Shown: positions 28,639-36,604 of the stretch, piece after piece
Position numbering within the stretch: position 1 is the first letter of the stretch
Layout of the letters: every line of letters starts with the position of its first letter
Origin: Verrucomicrobiaceae bacterium
Lineage (GTDB): Bacteria > Verrucomicrobiota > Verrucomicrobiia > Verrucomicrobiales > Verrucomicrobiaceae
Assembly (NCBI GenBank): GCA_021298725.1
Contig: JAJTDU010000003.1
Coordinates: 1-55,662, forward strand
Length of the DNA: 55,662 nucleotides
Reading direction: 5' to 3'
Notes under the pieces: model-generated
Database searches by the model: none
Told to the model about the DNA's origin: nothing
What the model saw: only the letters and a program-made list of their open reading frames with translations
Translations under genes and position numbers: made by a program

Positions 28639-30900
28639 TCACTCCGCGTAGCGCAGGAAAGCCTTCCTGCGCTGCGTGAACTGCGCCAGCTCTTCGCTCC
28701 AACCCTCGATCACCTTTTTCCAAGACTCGCCCGCGCGGATCGCTTTCACGCTCTTGTCGTGGTTGAGCAGCGTGTTGACCTTCTCCAGCGCGAAGGACTT
28801 TGGATAGAGCCGCTGCAGCACGGTCGCGATAGCGAGGCCCGTTTCCACGGGCTGCAAAACATCACGATTTGTCATGGCGATGCGTACTCCGCCGCAGGCC
28901 ACGCCTTGGAACACACTTGCCGTTGGTGTGAAGCGCACCGGTGTGAACCGTACACCGGGCAGACCAAGTTGGTTCAACTCATGCGCCAGCCGCAAATCGT
29001 TCACATAGGGCGCTCCCAGCACCTCAAAGGGCGAATCAGTGCCACGGCCAACACTGATGCTGAATTCGAGTAGTCCGATACCGGGATAAAGCTGCGCGGC
29101 ATTCAAGGTGCGCATGTTTGGTGACGGATGGATCCATGGCAGGCCGGTTTGATCGAACAACATGCCTCGCCGCCAGCCTTCGACGGAAATCACCTTCAAA
29201 TCGCAACCCTGGGCGCGTTCCGCGTTCATCATCGCCGCCAGTTCGCCCGCCGTCATGCCGTGGCGCAGCGGAATGGCATGCGTAGCCGTCTGCTTTTCCT
29301 CATCAAGCACCGCCGGACCTTCCACGGCGAGTCCGCCGATGGGATTCACACGGTCCAGGACATAAAACGCCTTCTTTGCCTTCGCCGCCGCCTCCATGCA
29401 CAGCCGCAGGGTGCCGATGTAGGTGTAAAAGCGGCAGCCAATGTCCTGAATGTCAAAAACGAGCGCGTCGAGATCCGCAAGCTGTTCCGCCGAAGGGGCG
29501 CGACGCTCACCGTAGAGGCTCAGCACTGGCAAGCCGGTCTTTTTGTCCTTGGTGTCGCCAATCTTCTCCTGATCCAGCTCCCCACGGATGCCGTGCTCTG
29601 GGCTGAAGAGTTTCTTGAGCTTCACCTCGGGCGCGGCGGCCAGCAGGTCAATCGTGCTGCGCCGCTGCGCGTCGATGCCGGTCTGGTTCGTGATCAAACC
29701 GATCCGCAAGCCCTTCAACTCGGCAAACTTGCGGCGCACGAGCACGTCGATGCCGTTCAGCACCGTCGGCACCTCTTTTTCATCACGCGGCCAGGGTGGG
29801 CCGCCTGCCGTGAATCGCATTCCTTGTGCCACCGTCGTGCCGATCTCCTCATACAAGTCGCGCACGCTGCCCTGGCCGTCGGGATGCAGCCGGGAGCTCA
29901 TGAAAATGACCAAGGTCTTGGTCTGCGGCTCGATCCACAGGCTCGTGCCGGTGAAACCTGTGTGACCGAACGATCCAAGCGGAAACCGCTTCCCACGCGG
30001 CCGGCTGAAGGCCGAATCGATGTCCCAGCCGAGTCCGCGCCGCTCAAACACCGTCGCGATGGTGTGCGGTGTTGTCATGAGCCTCACCGTTTCTGCTTTC
30101 AGCACGCCAGCGCCGTTGTTCAGGATCATCCGCGCATACTTCGCGAGATCGCCCGCCGTCGTGAACAAACCTGCGTGCCCCGTGACGCCGCCCATCTTGC
30201 GCGAGGTCGGATCATGCACCACGCCGCGCAGCATCACGCCGTCTTGATCCTTCTCCGTCGGCGCGATCCGCAGCTTCCAGTCTTCCGGCGGCAAAAAACG
30301 CGTGGAATCCATCTTCAGCGGCCCAAACACGTTCTTCGCCGCGAACTCGTTCAAAGCCGACCCACTCACGCGCCGCACGATTTCGCCGAGCAGAATGAAG
30401 TTGATGTCTGAGTAGCGGAAAAACCGGTCTGGCGGCCGTTCGGGCTCCAATTCGACCGCACATCGAATGCCCGTCTCATAGCCCGTCCACTCCGGCTCTT
30501 TCGGAATTCCCGACCTGAGGCCCGAAGTGTGTGTCAGCAGATGCCGCACCGTGATTCCTCCGCGAAATTCCGGAAGGTAGCGCCGCACCTCCGCCTCCAG
30601 CTCAATTTTGCCCTGCTCCATCAGGATCAAAACACTCGGCAACGTCGCCACCACCTTCGTCAGTGACGCCACGTCAAACACCGTATCCTCCGTCATCGCC
30701 TCCTTGGCTGGTGAAAGCGTTCTTTGGCCTTCCACGAGCGTCATCGTCTTCTCCCCGCTTTCCACATGCAGCACCGCCCCCGGCGGATTCCCCTTCGCCA
30801 CCGCTCTGCGCACGACTTCGCGCACAGGATCAAACTCGTCCGCTTGGACGAGAGAGCAAAAAAACAAGAGTGGGAGCAGGCAGCGCATGGTGAACTTCAT
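28639..30900 (-). CDS. fusion: beta-lactamase-family serine hydrolase + DUF1343/NamZ exo-beta-N-acetylmuramidase-like domain
   Basis: N-terminal FDVASLTKVVATLPSVL (SxxK) and signal peptide; C-terminal LRIGLITNQTGIDAQRRSTIDLL..LFSPEHGIRGELDQ..DIQDIGCRFYTYIGTL. Confidence 0.88.
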   Translation of the reverse strand: MKFTMRCLLPLLFFCSLVQADEFDPVREVVRRAVAKGNPPGAVLHVESGEKTMTLVEGQRTLSPAKEAMTEDTVFDVASLTKVVATLPSVLILMEQGKIELEAEVRRYLPEFRGGITVRHLLTHTSGLRSGIPKEPEWTGYETGIRCAVELEPERPPDRFFRYSDINFILLGEIVRRVSGSALNEFAAKNVFGPLKMDSTRFLPPEDWKLRIAPTEKDQDGVMLRGVVHDPTSRKMGGVTGHAGLFTTAGDLAKYARMILNNGAGVLKAETVRLMTTPHTIATVFERRGLGWDIDSAFSRPRGKRFPLGSFGHTGFTGTSLWIEPQTKTLVIFMSSRLHPDGQGSVRDLYEEIGTTVAQGMRFTAGGPPWPRDEKEVPTVLNGIDVLVRRKFAELKGLRIGLITNQTGIDAQRRSTIDLLAAAPEVKLKKLFSPEHGIRGELDQEKIGDTKDKKTGLPVLSLYGERRAPSAEQLADLDALVFDIQDIGCRFYTYIGTLRLCMEAAAKAKKAFYVLDRVNPIGGLAVEGPAVLDEEKQTATHAIPLRHGMTAGELAAMMNAERAQGCDLKVISVEGWRRGMLFDQTGLPWIHPSPNMRTLNAAQLYPGIGLLEFSISVGRGTDSPFEVLGAPYVNDLRLAHELNQLGLPGVRFTPVRFTPTASVFQGVACGGVRIAMTNRDVLQPVETGLAIATVLQRLYPKSFALEKVNTLLNHDKSVKAIRAGESWKKVIEGWSEELAQFTQRRKAFLRYAE

Positions 30901-31006
30901 CCTGCCAAAAACGCCGCCGCGCTGGCGATTTCTTTTCTTCTGCCACCTAAGCGGAGGAAGTGATCTTGCAGCTTGATGTTATAACACGCGTGCGTACGCT
31001 CTGCTC

Positions 31007-31237
31007 ATGCTCCTCGAACTCAAGCTCCGTAAAATTGGCAATTCCGTCGGTGTCATCCTGCCCAAGGAGGCGCTTTCTCATCTCCAAGCGGATGAAGGAG
31101 ATGCCGTAACACTCACCGAGGGGACGGATGGACGGCTGCTGCTCTCTTCGCAGAAAACGGCGGTCAGCGAGCAAATGCGCATCGCCAAGGACATCATGCA
31201 GCGTTATCGCAACACCCTGCGGGAGCTTGCCAAATGA
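31007..31237 (+). CDS. AbrB/MazE-fold antitoxin
   Basis: MLLELKLRKIGNSVGVILPKEALSHLQADEGDAVTL; overlaps the downstream toxin by ATGA. Confidence 0.85.
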   Translation: MLLELKLRKIGNSVGVILPKEALSHLQADEGDAVTLTEGTDGRLLLSSQKTAVSEQMRIAKDIMQRYRNTLRELAK

Positions 31238-31626
31238 ACACGGAGCCTGAATGGGTGCTGCGGGACACGGTGCTTCTTCTGCACGAGCAGTCGCTCGCCG
31301 AGCATGGCGGGACGGCAGGCATCAGGGATGAAGGACTGCTCGACTCCGCGCTCGGCAAGCCGATGAACTTGTTCGCCTACGGCGAGCCTGCCATCTATGA
31401 CCTCGCAGCGAGCTATGTGTACGGCTTGGTGAAGAACCATCCCTTCCTGGACGGAAACAAGCGCACGGGTTTCGTGACGGGCGTGCTTTTCCTCGCTCTC
31501 AACGGTTATCGGCTCACAGCCGGCGAGGCGGATGCCGCCATCCGCACGCTTGCTCTCGCGGCGGGCGAGATGACGGAAAAAGCCTACGCCGCTTGGCTGG
31601 AGACGAACTCCACCAAGCCTGAGTGA
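31234..31626 (+). CDS. doc: Fic/Doc family toxin (death-on-curing type)
   Basis: VYGLVKNHPFLDGNKRTGFVTGVLFLALNGYRL (HxFxDxNKR motif). Confidence 0.9.
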   Translation: MNTEPEWVLRDTVLLLHEQSLAEHGGTAGIRDEGLLDSALGKPMNLFAYGEPAIYDLAASYVYGLVKNHPFLDGNKRTGFVTGVLFLALNGYRLTAGEADAAIRTLALAAGEMTEKAYAAWLETNSTKPE

Positions 31627-31646
31627 GGACGCGTCCGCTTGGCAGT

Positions 31647-33005
31647 TTACTTCTTTTTCTTCTTGGCTGTCGGCTTGCCGGCCTTCGGGCTTTCGAAAGT
31701 CGGCGCGACGGTGCCTTTCTCCCATTCGGCGATGGCTGCGGTGAGATCCTTCACGACCTCAGGCTTCTCGGCGGCCAGATTCTTCGTTTCGCCGACATCA
31801 GCGGCCAGATCGTAGAGTTCGGCCGTTGTCTGGCCGAGGCGCACGAGCTTCATGCGGCCTCGGCGCACCGCGTTGTTGCCGCCAGGGCCGCCGGAGCGCC
31901 AGAACAGCAGCTCATGCGGTGCTGCACTCGTTTCGCCGGTCAGAAACGGCAGCAGATTCACGCCATCGAGGTTGTTGGGGGTGAGATCAGACGATTCTGC
32001 GGCGGCGAGCGAGGTCGGCAGGAAATCGAGGGCGATCACCGGTTGATCATAAACGCCTGGCTTGATCTTCACGGGCCAGCTCACGAGAAACGGCACACGC
32101 ATGCCGCCTTCATACACCGCGCCCTTCGCGCCGCGCAGCGGTGAGTTATCGGTGAAGTTGGTGCCGCTCTTTCCAGCGAGATTCGGCCCGCCGTTGTCGC
32201 TGACGAAGTAGATCAGGGTATTCTCGCGTTGCTTGGTTTCATCCAGCTTTGCCATCACCCCGCCGATAGCTGCGTCCAGCGCACAAATCATCGCCGCGTA
32301 AGTGCGCCGGCTGGTGTTTTCGATGTGTTTAAGCTTTTCCAGCCACTCCTGCGGTGCCTGGAGCGGTGTGTGCGGCGCGTTGAAGGCCAGATAAAGCATC
32401 CAGGGTTTCCCGTCAGCGTGCCGCGCGACAAACGCCGCCGCTTCATCTCCAAACTGTTCGGTGAGGTATTTCGTCTGCGCCTCGTCCTTACCGTTGCGGT
32501 TCAGTGGGATCTGATATTCCGGGCCTCCTTTGTCGCCGGGGAAATACACATGGCCGCCGCCCAGTGCGCCGAAGTACTCGTCAAAGCCGCGCTTCATCGG
32601 ATGAAACTGCGGATGCGCGCCGAGATGCCACTTGCCGACTGCGCCCGTGGCGTAACCCGCCTGCTGCATGAGCGCTGGAAAGGTCGTCTCACTCAGCGCA
32701 AGACCCGCCGTGGTGCTCTCCGGCAGCCATGCGGGATTGTTTTCATGCCCGAAGCGATGCTGGTAACGACCGGTCATCAAACCCGCCCGCGTCGGGCTGC
32801 AAAACGGATGTGAGACGTAGCCGTTCGTGCAGCGCAGGCTTTGGGCAGCCAGTTTGTCGAGATGTGGCGTCGGAATTTCTTTCGAGCCTTGGAATCCAAC
32901 GTCGTTGTAGCCGAGATCGTCGGCCACAATGAGCAGCACATTTGGTTTGGCGGCCCAAACGGGCGCGGCAAGCAACAGGGAGGCGAAAAGAATGAGGAGG
33001 CGCAT
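31647..33005 (-). CDS. family S1 sulfatase (arylsulfatase-like) with signal peptide
   Basis: KPNVLLIVADDLGYNDVGF; HPFCSPTRAGLMTGRY formylglycine motif; VGKWHLG. Confidence 0.92.
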   Translation of the reverse strand: MRLLILFASLLLAAPVWAAKPNVLLIVADDLGYNDVGFQGSKEIPTPHLDKLAAQSLRCTNGYVSHPFCSPTRAGLMTGRYQHRFGHENNPAWLPESTTAGLALSETTFPALMQQAGYATGAVGKWHLGAHPQFHPMKRGFDEYFGALGGGHVYFPGDKGGPEYQIPLNRNGKDEAQTKYLTEQFGDEAAAFVARHADGKPWMLYLAFNAPHTPLQAPQEWLEKLKHIENTSRRTYAAMICALDAAIGGVMAKLDETKQRENTLIYFVSDNGGPNLAGKSGTNFTDNSPLRGAKGAVYEGGMRVPFLVSWPVKIKPGVYDQPVIALDFLPTSLAAAESSDLTPNNLDGVNLLPFLTGETSAAPHELLFWRSGGPGGNNAVRRGRMKLVRLGQTTAELYDLAADVGETKNLAAEKPEVVKDLTAAIAEWEKGTVAPTFESPKAGKPTAKKKKK

Positions 33006-33079
33006 GAAGAAGCGCAGGAACGCTGATTCCAGTGGCATGTTTCAGTGCTGTGGTCTCGGCTGCGATCCGGTTCAAGGTT

Positions 33080-36000
33080 TCATCCGAGCCGCTGATCCAG
33101 CGTGAAGGGAAACTCGGGATTGGGCACCGCCGGAGCGACTTTCATCTTCCCAGGCGTGTGCCCGTGGCGGAAGAAGCGGGCGAGGCGGCGGCTTTCGGCC
33201 TCGTAGGCGTTCACCGGGAAGGTTTCATAGCTGCGACCGCCAGGATGCGCGACGTGGTAGGTGCAGCCGCCGAGGGAGCGCTGGTTCCACAGATCAACGA
33301 GATCAATGGTGAGCGGCGAATGCACGCCGACGGTGGGCTGCAAGCAGCTCGCCGGCTGCCAAGCGCGGTAACGCACACCAGCCACGTGCTCACCGTTCGT
33401 GCCGGTGGGATGCAGCGGCACGGTTTTGCCGTTGCAGGTGATGGCGTAACGGCCTTCGACGAGGCCCTGGGCCTTGATTTGGATGCGTTCGAGCGAGGAA
33501 TCGACGAAGCGCACCGCACCACCGGCGCTGCCTTCTTCACCGAGCACATGCCAGGGCTCCAGCGCTTGGCGGATTTCGACGTGGACGTTGCGTGAGGACC
33601 AGTCGCCGCTAAGCGGGAAGCGGAACTCGTGATGCGGGGCGAACCACTCCGGCTTGAGCTCGTAACCGGCGCGGCGGGTTTCGTCGCACACGTCTTCAAA
33701 GTCGCTCCATGAGAAGTGCGGCAGCATCCAGCGGTCGTGGATGTCCGTTCCCCAGCGCACGAGCGGAGCTTCGTACGGCTCCTTCCAGAATCTTGCGATG
33801 AGCGTGCGCAGCATCAGCGCCTGCGCGAGGCTCATGCGCGCATGCGGCGGCATTTCAAAGGCGCGCATTTCCAGCAAGCCGAGACGGCCGGTGCTGCTGT
33901 CGGGCGAGTAGAGCTTGTCGATGCAGAATTCGGCGCGGTGCGTGTTGCCGGTCGAGTCGATGAGTAGGTTTCGATACAAGCGATCCACGAGCCATGGCGG
34001 CACATGGCCGGTTTGCTCGGCGGCTTTGAAGGCGACCTCCAGCTCGTAGAGCGAATCGTTGCGCGCTTCATCAATGCGCGGGCTCTGGCTCGTGGGGCCG
34101 ACAAACAGGCCGCTGAACATGTAGGAGAGCGAGGGGTGATTCTGCCAGTAGCTCACGAGGCTACGCAGCAAGTCCGGACGACGCAGGAACGGACTGTCTT
34201 TGGGCGATTCCGCGCCCATGACGATGTGATTGCCACCGCCGGTGCCGGTGTGGCGGCCATCGACCATGAACTTCTCCGTGCCGAGGCGTGTCTGCCGCGC
34301 TTCCTCGTAGAGCGTCTCGGTGATGTTCACCATCTCGTCCCAGCTCTTCGCAGGATGCACGTTCACCTCAATGACGCCGGGGTCGGGCGTGATTTTCAGG
34401 GCATGAACACGTGGATCAAAGGGCGGCGCGTAGCCTTCGATGACGATCGGCTGGTCCAGGGCGAGCGCGACATCCTCCACCGCGCCGAGGCAGCCCAAAT
34501 ACTCCTCCAAGCTCTTGGTCGGCGGCATGAAGATGAAGAGCTTGCCATCGCGCGGCTGCACGCAGAGTGCGGTGCGCACGATGGTGTCGGCAGACTGCCC
34601 CAGAGCAGGCGGCTGCGCGGCGGGATCAATGAGCTGGGCGCGTTCTTCCTCGCTCAATTCCTCCAGACCGAGCGGGCCGCGACGTTGCGCGAGTTTTTTC
34701 CAAAACGAAGGCGGCACTCCGGCGATGCCGCGAACAAATTGCTGACGCGATGGCAGGGGATCGCGATCCTCCAGCGGATCGAGTTCGTGATGATAGGGAT
34801 AGTCGGTGGATTTGACCCAGGGCTGTGAATCGAGCGGCAGCCGCAGGCCGATGGGTGAATCCCCCGGCACGAGGTAGCAGCGCTCGGCACGCAGGAACCA
34901 CGGACCAGTCCCCCAGCCATCTTCCACGGGTTGGAGCGGCAGCACATGGCCGATGATTTTGTCGAGGCCCTGCTCGAAAACTTTGGCCAGGCGCTCGCGC
35001 TCCTCCTTCTCCTTGAGGTTCGATTTATGGGGATCGACGTTCACCGGGAGCTTCCGCTCACGCCAGAGGTAGTAGAAGGCGTCTTCATACGTCGGCATGA
35101 TCCATTTCCCGCCGCAGCCGAGGCGCTCGGCCAGCGCGTGAATGAATCGCGCGGAGTGGGTTTCATTCACGCCGTAATCGGCCTGCATGTCGGCAAACAG
35201 ATGTGGATGCGCCCACACGGGCTGGCCGTCTTTGCGCCAGTAGCAGCCGTAGGACCAGCGCGGCAGCGACTCGCCGGGATACCATTTACCCTGTCCATAG
35301 TGAAGGAAGGCACCAGGGGCGAAGCGGTTCTTTAAACGCTTCATCAGTTCGTCAGAAAGACGGGCCTTCATCGGTCCTACCGCCGTTGTGTTCCACTCAG
35401 GGCCTTCCATGTCGTCGATGGAGACGAAGGTCGGTTCACCGCCCATGGTGAGGCGGATGTCGGCGGCCTTGATTTCCTTATCCAAAGCATGGCCGAGTGC
35501 GGCGATCTCTGCCCACTGCTCCTCGGTGTAAGGCTTGGTGACACGGGGCGACTCGAAGATGCGCTCCACCTTCATGTCGAACTCGAACTCTGTTTCGCAT
35601 GGCTCCACCAAGCCACTGATCGGTGCCGCACTGCCGGGGTCAGGTGTCGCCGCGAGCGGGATGTGGCCTTCACCGGCCAGCAGGCCAGAGGTCGGGTCAA
35701 ATCCGATCCAGCCGGCACCTGGCAGATACACCTCGCACCAAGCGTGCAGATCCGTGAAATCAACCTCCGTGCCGCTGGGGCCGTCCAGGGACTTCACGTC
35801 TGCTTTGAGCTGAATCAGGTAGCCGCTAACGAAACGGGACGCGATGCCGAGCCGACGCATGACCTGCACCATCAGCCACGCGGAGTCACGGCACGAGCCG
35901 CTGCCCTTCGTCAGAGACTCGTCAGGCGTCTGCACCCCCGGTTCCAGGCGAATGGTGTAGCTGATGTCTTGCCAGATGCGCTGATTGATCGCCACCAACA

Positions 36001-36451
36001 CATCGATCGTGCGCGGCGGCCACGGCTTCATCGCCAGCAGATCCTTTTCGATCGCGGAGTAGTATTCCGTGAATTTGGGCGTCAGATCGAGGCACTTCAA
36101 AAACGGGGCCAATTCGTGGTCCAGGGTAGCATCGTAGTCGAAAGGGAAATGCTCCGCGTCGGGCTCCAGGAAGAAGTCGAATGGATTGAGAACCGACATC
36201 TCGGCCACCACATCGACCTCGACGGTGAATTCCTTGGTTTTCTCCTCAAAGACGAGGCGGGCGAGGTAGTTTGACTGCGGGTCCTGCTGCCAATTGATGA
36301 AATGCTTCTCGGGCGTCACCTTCAGCGAGTAGCTCAGGATACGTGTGCGCGAATAAGGCGCGGGCCTCAGCCGGACCACCTGCGGACCCAGGGCGATGGG
36401 GCGTTCGTACCGGTAGCTGGTGCGGTGGTGAAGGGCGACGTGGATGGACAT
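33080..36451 (-). CDS. large transglutaminase-like + DUF2126 protein
   Basis: N-terminal bacterial transglutaminase (VALHHRTSYRYERPIALGPQVVRLRPAPY; GSCRDSAWLMVQVMRRLGIASRFVSGY) followed by DUF2126-type sequence (HTGTGGGNHIVMGAESPKDSPFLRRPDLLRSLVSYWQNHPSLSYMFSGLFVG). Confidence 0.92.
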   Translation of the reverse strand: MSIHVALHHRTSYRYERPIALGPQVVRLRPAPYSRTRILSYSLKVTPEKHFINWQQDPQSNYLARLVFEEKTKEFTVEVDVVAEMSVLNPFDFFLEPDAEHFPFDYDATLDHELAPFLKCLDLTPKFTEYYSAIEKDLLAMKPWPPRTIDVLVAINQRIWQDISYTIRLEPGVQTPDESLTKGSGSCRDSAWLMVQVMRRLGIASRFVSGYLIQLKADVKSLDGPSGTEVDFTDLHAWCEVYLPGAGWIGFDPTSGLLAGEGHIPLAATPDPGSAAPISGLVEPCETEFEFDMKVERIFESPRVTKPYTEEQWAEIAALGHALDKEIKAADIRLTMGGEPTFVSIDDMEGPEWNTTAVGPMKARLSDELMKRLKNRFAPGAFLHYGQGKWYPGESLPRWSYGCYWRKDGQPVWAHPHLFADMQADYGVNETHSARFIHALAERLGCGGKWIMPTYEDAFYYLWRERKLPVNVDPHKSNLKEKEERERLAKVFEQGLDKIIGHVLPLQPVEDGWGTGPWFLRAERCYLVPGDSPIGLRLPLDSQPWVKSTDYPYHHELDPLEDRDPLPSRQQFVRGIAGVPPSFWKKLAQRRGPLGLEELSEEERAQLIDPAAQPPALGQSADTIVRTALCVQPRDGKLFIFMPPTKSLEEYLGCLGAVEDVALALDQPIVIEGYAPPFDPRVHALKITPDPGVIEVNVHPAKSWDEMVNITETLYEEARQTRLGTEKFMVDGRHTGTGGGNHIVMGAESPKDSPFLRRPDLLRSLVSYWQNHPSLSYMFSGLFVGPTSQSPRIDEARNDSLYELEVAFKAAEQTGHVPPWLVDRLYRNLLIDSTGNTHRAEFCIDKLYSPDSSTGRLGLLEMRAFEMPPHARMSLAQALMLRTLIARFWKEPYEAPLVRWGTDIHDRWMLPHFSWSDFEDVCDETRRAGYELKPEWFAPHHEFRFPLSGDWSSRNVHVEIRQALEPWHVLGEEGSAGGAVRFVDSSLERIQIKAQGLVEGRYAITCNGKTVPLHPTGTNGEHVAGVRYRAWQPASCLQPTVGVHSPLTIDLVDLWNQRSLGGCTYHVAHPGGRSYETFPVNAYEAESRRLARFFRHGHTPGKMKVAPAVPNPEFPFTLDQRLG

Positions 36452-36604
36452 GCGGGGGCTGGTGCGGGCAGGAACTTAATGCCTGCTGGGGTCTAACTAG
36501 CAAGTTCACGGCCAATCTTGGATTTCGGCATGGAAAAACGGCTCTCATACCTTGCCACCCCTCGATTTCGCGAGACTATGCGCCCGCATTTCCCAACCCC
36601 AACC

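Noticed and set aside
29128-30411. 427-aa plus-strand ORF opposite the hydrolase-NamZ fusion
   Set aside because: Antisense artefact of codon bias; no motifs.
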